Assembly (NCBI GenBank): GCA_029204225.1
Contig: CM055095.1
Location: 54,401,612 to 54,465,611, forward strand
DNA: 64,000 bases
Origin: Diphasiastrum complanatum
Lineage: Eukaryota; Streptophyta; Lycopodiopsida; Lycopodiales; Lycopodiaceae
Reading direction: 5' to 3'
Below are positions 35,025 through 46,094 of this stretch, one piece after another. The number at the start of each line of letters is the position of its first letter. Within the stretch, counting starts at the first letter, position 1. The position numbers were made by a program, and so were the translations under genes. The notes under the pieces are model-generated. The model saw only the letters and a list, made by a program, of their open reading frames with translations. It was not told the DNA's origin and did not search any database.

Positions 35025-35678
35025 TCAACTATGGATTTGATAATTGCTCTTAACTCTGTGTCGGCTTCTGGTTCTTGGTGAAAATGTATCCCATGATACA
35101 TCCTTCTCCTTGCGCTTGTCACCTGCAATTTCAATCCTTCTTGCACCAAAAGGTTTGTCCCTACCTCTCCAACCTGTTTCTTGAGGTTGAGTAGTAGTAT
35201 CTTGAGATGTATCCTCATGTTCATTACATCCAAAGATTCGTAAGTGGTTCACCTTTGGCTTCTTCTTTGTGAATGCTTCTTCAGGTGTTATTTTTGGTAT
35301 AGCAATGGTAGGACTTCTATTTTGAAGATAGACTGTTGTGCTACATGCTTCTGACCAAAAATCTTTTGGTAATTTCATCTCAACTAGCATAGATCTGGCA
35401 CTTTCCACAACCGTACAATTTTTGCGCTCAGCTACACCTTTGAGAGCATGAGTATGAGCTTGCGTAAATTGTCTTTTAATCCCACATTGATCACAAAGAT
35501 CATTGAAGTCATTAGACTTATACTCACCTCCACTATCTGATCTTAGGACTTTGATCTTCTTACCCGTCTGATTTTCGACCAAGTTTATGAAGTTCTTGAA
35601 GTTATCAAAAGCATCTGATTTCTTCTTCAAGAAGTAGATCCACGTCTTACTTGACATATCATCAATAAAGGTCATGAA
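35025..35678 (-). pseudogene. copia C integrase core
   Basis: MTFIDDMSSKTWIYFLKKKS, then LRSDSGGEYKSNDFNDLC (second Asp and Glu kept), QFTQAHTHALKGVAERKNCT (the Glu-containing motif; usual T-P-x-Q-N-G-V-A-E is altered to THALKGVAE), SARSMLVEMKLPKDFWSEA and NRSPTIAIPKITPEEAF. After RIFGC the frame jumps into the linker (EDTSQDTTTQPQETGW), so the end of the integrase is deleted. It is separated from the upstream frame by a stop at 35,679. Confidence 0.88.
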
Positions 35679-36959
35679 CTAGAAGGCTTTTCCTAAGGAC
35701 ATGGTCCTCATAAGCCCGCATAAATCTGTGTGGATTAAATCCAGGATGTTCTTTGCTCTTGCAACACCCCCTTTATTGAACTTCTCTCGATGCTGCTTTC
35801 CATATACACAAGATTCGCACATCGATTTCAAGTGATCCTCTATGGTAGGCAGTCCTGATACCATCTCCAATTTTCTCATCAAACTGAGGCTTCTCAAGTT
35901 CAAGTGACCAAGCCTCTTGTGCCACAACTCAGTTTGCGAAGGAACGGATGATACAAGTCCATGTTGCCCCTTGATTGTAGCATTCAACCTATACAATTTT
36001 GTATTGGGCTCTCTTACTCTATTCACAATAACTTTGAACTTTTGGTTCGCATCCTTCACAAAGCAACGATCAGGGGCGAATTCTACTTTCAACTTTTGAT
36101 CAGTAATGACTCCAACAGAAAGTAGATTTTTCTTCAAACCTGGTACATAAAGTACCTCCCTGATCATCTTGCTTTTGCCATCAGACAGTTGGATTGAAAT
36201 TGTGCCTATCCCCTTGATCATGCACACCTCACCATTTGCTTGTGAAACAGATGTTCCATTATCCAACATCTTCAAACTACTGAACCAATTCTTGTTAACT
36301 GTCATGTGTCTTGTGGCTTCTGAGTCAATATACCATGCTTGATCATCTTGATTAGATGACAATGCAGATATGAAGATGCTAGAGTCTTCAATCTTACCTT
36401 CATCGACAAGGTTACCTGCTTGTTTTGGTTTTCCCTTGCTTTGTTCCGCCAGGAATTTGCGACATTCACTCTTCCAATGGCCCTTTTTACCATAGTGGAA
36501 GCACTTGCCTTTCTTCTTAGTTTTGCTGGAAGATCCCTCATCCTCCTGAGACTTGGCAAATTGCTGCTTAGACTTCTTCTTGCCCTTGCCCTTGTCTTGT
36601 TTTTGGCGTGTCGCAAGTGCCTGATCGTCAGTATTTTGACGTCTAGCTTTCACCATTTCTCGTCGTTGCTCTTCCTGCATCAAGATTCCTGTGAGCTCAT
36701 CAAAGGTTGGCAATCTTTCTCTTGATGCTATTCCGCTCAAAAACATCTGATAGGATTCTGCAATGCCGCATAATGCATTATGCACCAGCTCCACATCACG
36801 TATGCGCTCTCCAATAGAATGCAGTTCATCTCTCATTGTCTTGATTCTGGTCATGTACGTCTGAATGTGCTCTCCTTGCTCCATGCGGGCACTATTCAAC
36901 TTTGACTTCAGAAACATGATTCTTGACGGATTTGACGTCTCGAACTGCTCCTTTAGCAC
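35679..36959 (-). pseudogene. copia C gag zinc knuckle, protease and GAG_pre-integrase
   Basis: A 426-residue open frame. N-terminal UBN2-type gag (MFLKSKLNSARMEQGEHIQT, TRIKTMRDELHSIGERI), Lys-rich linker, knuckle CFHYGKKGHWKSEC (second Cys replaced by Tyr), protease WYIDSEATRHMTVN (D-S-G changed to D-S-E), GAG_pre-integrase LWHKRLGHLNLRSLSLMRKL and CESCVYGKQHREKF, and first integrase Asp LIHTDLCGL. Both key changes are G-to-A on the coding strand, so the frame is open but the protease and knuckle should not work. Confidence 0.9.
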
Positions 36960-37234
36960 ATCCCATGCCTGTCTGGTGTAATAGCATCACAAATGTGGGT
37001 AATGATGTGATCCTTCACTGACAAGTTTATGAAGGTCAAAGCTTTCCTCATCTTTTTGTCGAACACTTTGATGTCTGCTTCATTTGGTGGCCTTCTCTCA
37101 TCACCTGTGACGACTTCCCACACATTTTTCTCCATCAATATGTTTTTCATTTTGAATTTCCACACTGCATAGTTAGAAATCCCGTCCAATTGGCTACTTT
37201 CACTCAAAATGGACTCTCCCATGTTTGCCATCAC
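36953..37234 (-). pseudogene. copia C gag N-terminus
   Basis: Starts MMANMGESILSESSQLDGIS, then NYAVWKFKMKNILMEKNVWE, the LxGxNYxxWKxxM region of copia gag, and continues to THICDAITPD before a frameshift joins the next frame at about 36,955. The ATG at 37,234 fits the start of the family. Confidence 0.85.
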
Positions 37235-38531
37235 AAAACTACTTAAAACTTTTGCCTTAGGCTAAGAACAGTATGTCGAGGCCAACAGTGATGTCAGAAG
37301 TTGAAAATAATGACCTGCACTTTTTTTCTTACTAGGCCACTCGCCGCTTTTCCACCAATTTGAAAGCCAAATCGGTGTCGCTTTCCGAAATGCACTCAGT
37401 TGTCAACTCCCAACAACGTGCCCAGTGTAATGGTGAAACTACTTCTGGCGTACTCCGAACACTTTCTCCACTGCAACCACTCTATTTTGTTGTACCATAC
37501 TTGCAGGTACAGTCCGGGTGCCCTTCGTTTGGAGGTTATAGCCTTTCGTTTGGGTCAAAACGGGCAAAGGACCCAAAAATAGGGACTTTTCTAGCTTTTG
37601 AACTGTTTCTTCACTTTGAAGAAACTTCACTCTGCACTTGTGAAGGGACCCAACTCAACTTTCAGTATGAAAATTTTCAATGAAGTTGAAGGCCAGAATG
37701 CACTTCAATTCTTCAGGGCCCTGTTCAAAGCTCATCCAATGGCTGAACCAAATCTTGTGGTTCAAATTTCTCTCCCATCACAGATTCTGGACCGTTGATT
37801 CATTTGACACCTCATCTAAAGGTTCAAAGTACATCTGGGCATCGAACCATACTCCTGCAGACGCTATGGTCTTTGGTACACTAAGTTGTTCATCGCATTG
37901 GGCACGCGAACAGCCTGCGACCTCCCTGCCTGCGGCCGCGCCTCCCTTCTCTGATAATTATCAGATTAAGCTCTCCTGTGGATCATTTTGAGCACAATCT
38001 GAGGCCTGAAGCAGGGTCGCCCTACTGAATCCATGACTGTAGAGTGTTCAGTCAGGAAATTCCGTGGAGAAACGATGATTTTAGCTCAACTTGACAAAGT
38101 GGCTTTTTCACCTTTTTACCGCAAATCTGCTAAGTTAACTGTCTGGAGACAAATCTTTGACATAAACCTTAGAATCTCTCCATGGCTGATTGACAGTGTG
38201 ATTAGGTTCCATCCTGTCCTTACGGCATCCAAAACGGTGCACAAACAGCGAAGAAATCACCAGTTATGCATAAAAATCGTAACCCCAAGTCCGGTTTCAA
38301 TTTTCAACTGGCTTCGAAATTGTCAATTTTTCACCAAATTTTTTCCTGTCTGAAGCTATGCACAGGCTAATAATCCCTCTGCTGAGCTTAGCAAGCCTCT
38401 ATAAATTAGAAATCGTGCACCAGTGCTTCTCTTTCCGTCTTCAACCCGCCGTAAAACCCTGAACTCTCAGAAGACAGTTCTCCCGAAGCTCTCTTCAACG
38501 ACGACACTGTACTGTGTACACTCCCTGTATG

Positions 38532-38543
38532 GCTCTGATACCA
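38532..38543 (-). promoter_or_regulatory. primer-binding site of copia C
   Basis: On the minus strand TGGTATCAGAGC follows the LTR end with a 2-base gap (gt). It is complementary to the 3' end of initiator Met-tRNA. Confidence 0.85.
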
Positions 38544-38545
38544 AC

Positions 38546-38817
38546 TTAGAATTTGCTTTGCACAGGAACACAGATCATGCTACACAGTAACATAGACAGA
38601 AAATCACTCTCCTCAGCAAGCTCACATAGCAACTGTATTTTTCAAAATGAAATTACATTGTTCATATAGTTGTTCACTCAGGAAACTCATGCATGACCCA
38701 GGTTGCCGTTGGCGGGACGCGTGTCCCGTCGATTTGCTTCGTGGCGAGGCCAACTGATCCTTATCCACTAATAGGACCCACAGTACAATAACACAATGAT
38801 TCTAACTTTAATTCTAA
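38546..38817 (-). mobile_element. LTR of copia C with TTAGAATT...AATTCTAA ends
   Basis: The LTR (272 bp) is next to the primer site. It begins and ends with the 8-bp inverted repeat TTAGAATT/AATTCTAA, and not the usual TG...CA. Internal blocks (tactgtgggtcc, ggtcatgcatg) are shared with the plus-strand LTR at 42.73 kb, which supports both being one family. Confidence 0.65.
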
Positions 38818-38849
38818 CTGTCTTGACTTCTTCGATTCTCTTCCTGCAG

Positions 38850-39273
38850 CTACATAGTGATAACTCTAGTGAGAGTTAAATCTGAGTGTGTCGATATGAT
38901 CAAGAGATTCTTAAACTGGTTAACGTGATTTAGAAGTGAATCACCATTCGACATCTTGAGTGTGAAGAATTTTTTTTTGAGATGCAACTTGGAAATCACA
39001 TCCCTCAAATCATATAGTGAGTTTAGGATGTCCCATACTTCTTTCGAAGTTTGAGCAAGTTCGTGGCCAATTTGAGTATTTGATATATTGAGTATGATAA
39101 TCACAAGAGCTTTACCATCCTTTGATTTTCATTGTCGTCTTCAAGCTTCAGTTCAATGCCTGTGACAACATCCCACAACTCGTTAGCAAGGTCTTCATCT
39201 TAAATTTCCACAAATAATAATTGGATCCATTAAGCTTGTTTGCAATGAGACCGGCTTTGTTTTGAGAATCCAT
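38850..39273 (-). pseudogene. copia D gag fragment
   Basis: From the ATG at 39,273: NKAGLIANKLNGSNYYLWKF, then KMKTLLANELWDVVTGIELK, a break near 39,105, then ILNISNTQIGHELAQTSKEV, WDILNSLYDLRDVISKLHLK and KKFFTLKMSNG. This is the same gag type as the copia fragment at 16.0-16.46 kb. It is truncated at about 38,850, against the LTR of element C. Confidence 0.85.
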
Positions 39274-39477
39274 CTGGAAGTTAGTCAGTCGATAAATCGA
39301 TGACTTAAGAATGAAAGTGTGACGCTACAATTGGAAATCAATTATCTGATACTAAAATTTGATACCACCCTCTTGAAAATTAAGAGCAAGTATGCTCTAA
39401 TAATATGTATCACTCTGATACTTTGAAAATTATCAAATATTAGAGCTATAATATCATGAAGGATATCTAATAGTGTT

Positions 39478-39489
39478 GTTCTGATACCA
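39478..39489 (-). promoter_or_regulatory. primer-binding site of copia D
   Basis: The minus strand reads TGGTATCAGAAC directly after the LTR end CCCAACA. This is one base different from the usual TGGTATCAGAGC. Confidence 0.8.
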
Positions 39490-40015
39490 TGTTGGGAGAA
39501 GGAAATAGGAATCAACAACGATTAAGTCACAGATGAAAGACGAACTATTGAGCGCAGCGGAATAATCCTTCTACTGATGCATGACTATGCCTATTATTAA
39601 TCAAAAAAATCTATCACGACAATCATCACGTTTGATCTTTTAGCAAATAACTCTGAAATCGTTAGTGCTAAACTAATTTCATAGCCAAACAATCATAAAG
39701 TGAAGAATATTGCAGCGATAGACAAAAACAATATTAGATTTATCAATTATTGATAACTACAACGAAATATGCAAACATTTTGACATAATATTGAACGCAA
39801 TAAGAAGATGGATTAATTAAAGTTAGATGATGATGAGCACAAAATAATAGCAGTTGTAACCGCGTACTCTAAACTATCTCTAAGCAACTGATTACTTTGT
39901 TTGATGTGCTCATCATCATCTAACTTTAATTAATCCATCTTCTTATTGCGTTCAGTATTATGTCAGCTCTGAAAACAATAACTGTCTGACTTCAGTTGTT
40001 ATCTTACATACAACA
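39490..40015 (-). mobile_element. 5' LTR of copia D (526 bp)
   Basis: It starts (plus orientation) TGTTGGGAGAAGG and ends TACATACAACA, so the ends are TGTTG...CAACA, and the primer site lies next to it at 39,478-39,489. The other end borders a copia integrase fragment at 40,020, into which it seems to have been inserted. It contains the 60-bp inverted repeat at 39,781-39,965. Confidence 0.75.
39781..39965. repeat. 60-bp near-perfect inverted repeat
   Basis: Arms 39,781-39,840 and 39,906-39,965 are reverse complements at 59 of 60 positions, separated by 65 bp. The arm begins tgacataatattgaacgcaa. RNA from either strand would form a long hairpin. Confidence 0.95.
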
Positions 40016-40019
40016 ATGG

Positions 40020-40200
40020 CGACTCCTATTATGGAGATAGACTGTGGTGTTGCAAACTTCCGATCAAAAGCCCTTTGGTAGTTTCATCTCGGTAAGCATA
40101 GATTTGGCACTCTCCATGATCGTGCAATTCTTGCATTTAGCTACACCATTGAGTTGTGGAGTGTGGGCTTGTGTAAATTGTCTCTTAATTCCATAATGTT
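40020..40200 (-). pseudogene. copia integrase fragment
   Basis: The minus strand gives GIKRQFTQAHTPQLNGVAKC, KNCTIMESAKSMLTEMKLPK, GF, a stop, then SEVCNTTVYLHNRS. This is the Glu-containing part of a copia integrase and closely resembles the same region of element C, including the ESARSML/ESAKSML stretch. Confidence 0.82.
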
Positions 40201-40237
40201 GCAAAAACCTCAAAATTCACTGGACGTGTGCTCTTCA

Positions 40238-41550
40238 CAGTAAAGAGCTAGATCTAGCCGAAGAGAGAGAGGATAGTCACATAGTACTTGTAGAAGAAGA
40301 TGTTGAAGGAAGTGAGTTACAAAATCTAAAAGCTCTTTTTCACAAATACCATGACTATCTTGCATGGAATTATGCTGAGCTGAAAGGCATATCACCGAAC
40401 GTAGTGGTTCATACCATTCCTCTGGTCAGTAAGTAGGCCACATCGATCTAAACCACACTATGGCCAACTAATTCAAGAAGAGTTAACCACGCTTCTAGAT
40501 GTAGGATTCATCTACAAGATGGAACACATGGGCTGGTTATCATCGATTGTGGTGGTTCCTAAGAAAAATGGGAAACTTAGAATCTGTGTGAACTACAAGA
40601 AGCTCAACGTAGTTACCAAGAAGGACCATTTTTTCTTTCCATTCACAAAAATGTGTTAAAGAAGATAGCCAGAGCTGGAGCCTATAATTTTCTAGATGGG
40701 TTTAGTGGCTACAATTAGGTGCAAATTGCTCTGGAAGATCACCACAAGACTACATTCTCCACTGAGTGGGCAACATACGCCTACAAAGTGATGCCATTTG
40801 GATTGTGCAATCTTCCAATAAGTGATGAGCTATGCTTTCAAGGATTGATTATGAAAATTCTTAATCTTTATGGACGACTTGTGTGTTCACTCCCCTCGAG
40901 CTGAGCATTTATCCTGCTTGAAAAAAGTATTCATACAATGTCGATTATTCGACATATCTCTAAACTTGACCAAATGCCAATTCTTGGTCACACACGACAT
41001 AGCAATAGGCCATATCATTTCGAGACATGGTATTGCTATCGATGTAGACAAAATCCACATGAGTTGTGTTGCCTGAACCTGGAACTATTTGCAAGGTACA
41101 TCTTTATGGGGCACCACAATTATTATCATAGATTTGTTTTGAATTTTGCCAACTTGGCCCGTTTGATCTACCAGATGACCATCCAACTCAAATGGACATA
41201 TAAAGCTACTAAGGTGTTTCACAAACTCAAGAGAGCTTTAATAGCTGCCCTAATCCTACGTCCCCCAAACTGGACCATAGAATTTCATGTCCATACAGAT
41301 GCTTCCAAATATGCCATAGGGAGTGTTGTAACATAGCCAAGGGAGTTTGAAAAGGATTATTCGATCTATTTCAGCAGTAGGTAGTTGATTGCCACGGAGA
41401 TGAACTATACAACCACCGAGAGAGAAGTGCTAGTGATGGTATATAGCCTGAAGAAATTCCACCTTTAACTCCTAGCCAATTCCTTCATCTTCTTCTTAGA
41501 TCATCAGACCCTACTATATTTGATAAATAGACCATGCACCATCGAAAGGA
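40238..41550 (+). pseudogene. gypsy reverse transcriptase and RNase H fragment (element G)
   Basis: The lead-in is ALFHKYHDYLAWNYAELKGI, then VVVPKKNGKLRICVNYKKLN (RT motif), QIALEDHHKTTFSTEWATYA and KVMPFGLCN, FMDDLCVHSP (active site, usually Y-x-D-D), KCQFLVTHDIAIGHIISRHG, and the connection NYYHRFVLNFANLARLI. RNase H follows (HTDASKYAIGSVV, NYTTTEREVLVMVYSLKKFH, DHQTLLYLINRPC). Several frameshifts and stops occur. It ends at about 41,550, before the integrase. The sequence type matches gypsy fragment B. Confidence 0.87.
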
Positions 41551-42305
41551 ATGTACCTAATAGCAGAGTGTGAGTGTTGAAAAATGGTTGTACATGAGTC
41601 GAATAACTATTTGACAATGATAGTTCAACTGTAGGAAGAACAATGATTAATGTAATAACAAAACTATTTTGATACTATCATAAATACAACTTCTTATCAT
41701 TCACAAGTGCATAAAATGAATGATAGAGAAAGATCGTCTCATTGCCAATTATTAGAACTCAGATCGTAATTGTATGAGTAACAAAAAAAAATAAGACAAG
41801 ACAAGTCATGTGTCAAATTGTCGAATGTAATATGTATTGTTGAATGATGAAAAATACATCCAATGTCTACTCTAATTGCACTATAATAATAGCGCATCTA
41901 ATTTTGCTAAATATTTCGCTCATACACAAATCGTAATCATGATAGCTTATTAACGATCAATCTATGCCTATGACTAAATAATTCAACTTCTTCATGAAAT
42001 GAACTAATCTACTGATCTATTTATGGTTGTTAATGGCACAACTCTAAAAAAATGTGTTGTCATCCATCTGGAAGGTGCCACGTGGAGATAAGGGATTGGA
42101 CCCGAAATATGTAATGAATAAGACTCCATAACCAAATCTGATGAAGTCGTTATTTGGTAATCCTCGAATAACCGTTTTAGGTCTGCGACTTAGTGTAAGA
42201 AAGCAGGAGGGATTGTCTGGAATTTGTGGTCTTGTGGATACGGATTGGGGAGGCGACTGTGATGATCACAGATGAACCTCATGGTAAGTATTTTAGTTTT
42301 GTGGT
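41550..42305. other. no recognisable gene
   Basis: AT-rich. A G-box-like gccACGTGGagat lies at about 42,076. It may include remnants of an LTR or leader, but no boundaries are visible. Confidence 0.4.
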
Positions 42306-42309
42306 AGTT

Positions 42310-42592
42310 GCTTTTCTTGGTCAAGTAAGAAGCAAAGTACAGTTGCTCTATCCACAATAGAGGTCAAGTATAAAGCAATGTGTAGTGCAGCATAGGAAGC
42401 CATATGGCTAAGGCAAACCTTGGAAGAAATTGATGTAAAGAAGGAAAATACCACAACTATAAATAGTGACAATCAGAGTGGCATTCAGTTGGCGAAGAAT
42501 CTAGTGTTCCATGAGAGAACCAAACACATCGAGATTCACTACCATTTCATATGTGAGAGATTGTTGAATAGAAAAATAAATGTTGTTTTGTA
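42310..42592 (+). pseudogene. copia RNase H end (element E)
   Basis: SKKQSTVALSTIEVKYKAMC, then SAA, a stop, EAIWLRQTLEEIDVKKENTT, SDNQSGIQLAKNLVFHERTK and HIEIHYHFICERLLNRKINV. The A-L-S-T-x-E-x-x-Y and SDNQ motifs mark a copia RNase H. It is followed after about 130 bp by a polypurine tract and LTR, so the fragment is the 3' end of an element on the plus strand. Confidence 0.85.
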
Positions 42593-42720
42593 ATACATGA
42601 TATTTTCATTAAGCCACTCATTAATGAAAAGGTTTGATAGATTTAAATCAAAGTTTTATGTACTTAAAGTTTGTTAACTTTGATGCTATGTATAAAGGTG
42701 GATGAAAAGTAGTCTACTTT

Positions 42721-42950
42721 TAGGGAGAGAGTTAAAATAAAAGTAGACTTACTATATTTTTGTACTGTGGGTCCAGTCGTGAGACTAGGACCATTTGCAC
42801 ATATGGCGAGGCAGTTGACGGGGCATGCATTCCTTCAACGAAAACTCGGGTCATGCATGGGTTTCTAATAAAAGTCCTATATGTATTATAAAGCCCTTCA
42901 CCTAGGATGCACTAGCCAAGCAAGCCGCAACAAAGCAACACAGGAGAAAT
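42721..42950 (+). mobile_element. polypurine tract and 3' LTR of copia E
   Basis: agggagagag (42,722-42,731) is followed by TTAAAATAAAAGTAGAC. Blocks ttgtactgtgggtcc, ggcgagg and gggtcatgcatg match the LTR of element C in the opposite orientation. A TATA-like tattataaag lies near 42,882. The LTR 3' end is not defined. Confidence 0.6.
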
Positions 42951-43229
42951 AGATGGTGGACAAACCAACCCAACCAAACCTAGATCTTACGGATCTAGCC
43001 CCCAAGCTATGGATCAATCTATCACAAGGGAAGGGGGAATCACACCAACAACATGTAGCTACCAATCACACAATCAAGCATGCACTAGTGAGAGTCCAAT
43101 TGGTATATTTATACCCTCCCAAGGCCCATGCACCACTAGTAGTGCACTATGACACCTCACTGGACACCTCTGTCACCTATCTGGGCCACGTTATCCAGTT
43201 CTCCTATGACTCACTGATAGACCCATAAA

Positions 43230-43399
43230 AATCCACCATCATGAGTTTAGGCCTCTGACCATTAATTATGACTATATGCACATGAGGGCCCCAAAACCCT
43301 CATAATCATAATTAACTTACGGGTCGAGGTACGCCTACTAACCTCTAGCGGGATAAACAATCCGAGATCAGTCGTGGGCATGACATTCTTTCCCCCTTA
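43230..43399 (-). mobile_element. gypsy I: LTR start and polypurine tract
   Basis: On the minus strand ATAAGGGGGAAAGAA (about 43,399-43,386) is followed by TGTCATGCCCACGAC at 43,385. Polypurine tract plus TGTCATGCCC is the usual 3' LTR junction of chromovirus-type gypsy elements. The LTR runs leftward; its far end is not determined. Confidence 0.65.
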
Positions 43400-44160
43400 T
43401 TCAAGTTTTGACCTCAAAAGTTGAAGTTAGGAAAGTTCCTCTTCAAGCTAACTTCCTGTTCCTAGGAATCATCATCGTCTAACACCCAATGATTCATCCA
43501 AGAGGTCCAATTGGTCTCCAAAACCAAGATGCTCCCCTTCACGTAGACTCTCCTTGAGTCGACTTATGTGAAAAATTGGGTGCACTTGAGTTCCTTTCGG
43601 GAGGTCCAATTGATAAGCCAAGGATCCAATCTTTTTCAAGATTTTATATGGTCATCTATACCTAGGAGACAATTTGTAATGCTTGGTGGTATGCATTACA
43701 CTAGAATCCTTCGGGATTCGTAAATACTCCCAATCCCCCACTTGAAAGTCTCGAGGCGACATTTTTAGATTAGCATAATGTATGTCCCTATCCTGGGGAC
43801 ATTCTCACATGCTATTTGTAGGATTTCTTGCATATCGTGTAGGAAATCCGCTACTTTCTGAAACTTGATCGTTCGAATCTCTACCGCAATGGGTGATCTA
43901 AGCTTAAACCCATATATAAGCATGAACGGGCTATAACTGGTAGCCGAATGCTTACTACTATTATAATCAATCTCCATCAAGGATAAGTACCTTTCCAAGG
44001 AGATGGCCATCAAAAGACATATGCACATAGCATCTGATCTTTTGATCACGCATGTTACCCTGTCATAAACGGTCAAGTATAAACTAGAATCTGAACTATT
44101 GTTTGTCAATCATAACTCATCGGATCTATATTCCATACTTGACAATAAGAGAATGTGAAT
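43400..44160 (-). pseudogene. gypsy (chromovirus-like) integrase C-terminus (element I)
   Basis: Frame 44,109-43,765 has ISLERYLSLMEIDYNSSKHS then ATSYSPFMLIYGFKLRSPI, the end of the integrase core (E-x-A-Y-N-S-S-x-H-x-A-T-G-Y-S-P-F in intact elements). Later frames hold fragments of the C-terminal region. Numerous stops. Right next to it, towards lower coordinates, are the polypurine tract and LTR of the same strand. Confidence 0.75.
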
Positions 44161-45173
44161 ATTACTATTCTTAGAAGACATATGAGTTGCTCTAAAAAAG
44201 TCCTTTCCACTAGAAAAATTTCGGACTCATCCAACACACTTACGATGCCTATACACTGCTTGATTGATGTTTTTCGAAATCAAATTTCTGAAAGAGCTTG
44301 CCCATCGGGCCTTACAACTCTTCAGACCTATTGATTTAGAGGGTCTCAAGGCGTAACCTTGCTTATTGGTTTTTTTTCTTAGGTCTTTAAGTGAGCAACA
44401 TCTTCCAATCTTTGAAAACTTTTTCTCTCTTATTCATTGGCTTATAATTATTAGTTTCAGGGTTGTTTTGTCCACTCATGCCCTTTTGTGAAGCACATAT
44501 ATTGTGCTTCAAAGGGGTCATAGCACCATGGTAAAAAAAATTGAGAACCCTTTGATCATAAATGTCCAGTTTCCGATTGCCCAAGTAGCCATTAAATGAC
44601 ATTAACTCTTCAACAAGATTTTGGATTTGGTAATTGCTTGGTTTTATTGCCCTTAAGAATTTCCAAAACGGCTTTATTGGTTGTGAAAAGCTAGAATTGA
44701 TCGGGTTTCTCTTGTCGGACCACCCCCATTCAATGTTTGAGAGATGTGAAAAATTTCTCCAATTACGAGAATTTCTTAACTTGCTAGTTGCCTAGGCAAA
44801 AACATAAATTTCCCTAAATAACAAGGTCGCATATGGTATTCATCCAAAGCAATTTTTATAAAAAGGTCGTTTTCTATGAAATTACGTGCTTGGAACAAAA
44901 TTCCCATACATACTTGTAATTATCATTGGCAATTGCAATAAACACTTAATCCAACCAAAGAACATTGTTAAACAATGGCTAAATGCTCATAAAAAAACGA
45001 AAACCGATAAAGCCCAAATGAATAACTCTGAAAGAAAGAATTTAAACCCATAGACTTAAAGTTAACCCATTTGTTGTGCATTTGTGGGGTGATGCACGTG
45101 GCAGCGCAAGCAGAGGGGGCACAACTATATGCTGCACCCCCAGGTGTGGTTGTTGGCCACAGGGCATGTGGCT

Positions 45174-45221
<48 letters not shown>

Positions 45222-45700
45222 TTGCATGGGCACATTTTGAAGCCCTAATTGCAAATGGCTCGAGCACATAGAGTCGCGCAGAGCTCAACAATATCTCTCA
45301 CCTTCATCTCTCTCAAACGTGCATAGTACCCATCTACCTCTCATATGCAACAAAACATGAATACGACACACACCTTCAACCTCTCATATGCAAGAAACAT
45401 GTGTCCTTTTATCTCAAACACACATGGCACAGTGTGCCATGCCAGATGCCTCGTCACTGAATATCCACTCACTAACATTTCTATATGTTTTTTGAAAACG
45501 AGTCAAATCGAGTCTACACCTACTTTGGATACATGTGGCAGAAGGTAGGCTTCTATCATGACAAATGTAAAAGCTAAACGTGAGAAAACAAAATTGAAAA
45601 AGAAATGCTAAATTCATGGAGGCTGTGGTAAATGTTTGCCAAGTTCAAAGCATGTAAGAAGGGAAGGGCATGGTATCCATAAAGACAAAGGGAGCCAAAA
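44160..45700. other. no recognisable gene; (CT)n at 45,176-45,218
   Basis: Short frames only. A 43-bp CT microsatellite lies at 45,176-45,218 and a GCACGTGGCAG box at about 45,093. Confidence 0.5.
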
Positions 45701-45723
45701 GAGCAAAAGGCAGAAGGAGAGGT

Positions 45724-45812
45724 GGGACTCTTGGCCAAGTGGCTAGGGCATGGACTCCCCATTGGAATGGGTCGTCTTCACGTAGGCTCGAGAGAGAGAG
45801 AGAGAGAGAGGG
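45724..45812 (+). tRNA. tRNA-Ser-like relic running into (GA)n
   Basis: gggactcttGGCCAAGTGGCTAGGGCatggact resembles a class II tRNA D-arm (A box), and tcacgtaGGCTCGAG resembles the T-arm start (B box GGTTCGA). After this the sequence becomes gagagagag, so the T arm and acceptor 3' half are missing. It may be a tRNA pseudogene or the head of a SINE. It is not a working tRNA. Confidence 0.35.
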
Positions 45813-46094
45813 AGGGAAGAGGGAAGAGGTGTCGGTCAGTGTTGCCTTGGGAGAGAAGTCAGGTCAAATTCCGCGAGAGTATAATTCTTGGTCATTTCTG
45901 ATGCCACGCATGAGAATTGGAACGCTGGGGGAAAGCAAAATTAGCGATCGTCATAGCTTTGATCATCATGCAAGGCGGAGTTATAGGCTGAGTTGTGCAG
46001 CTTATCCTCTCCTTTGCTGCTAGTCTCTAGTAGCTTCGAGGAAGCGCTGAAAAAAGAATAATCCAGAAAAGTTCGGGTTAATTTAGAAAATTGT

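Larger units (their letters stand above)
35006..37234 (-). mobile_element. Ty1/copia element C, gag to integrase, RT deleted
   Basis: A fairly young copia remnant. gag starts at 37,234 (frameshift near 36,955), then a 426-codon open gag-protease-GAG_pre-integrase frame to 35,679, then integrase to 35,025. Reverse transcriptase and RNase H are absent: the sequence leaves copia after the integrase linker near 35,006. The leader between the primer site (38,532-38,543) and gag is about 1.3 kb, which is long. The 5' LTR is at 38,546-38,817. Confidence 0.88.

Noticed and set aside
42953-43228. 91-codon frame after the LTR of copia E
   Set aside because: Composition is not protein-like and no homologous motif; probably LTR or flanking sequence.
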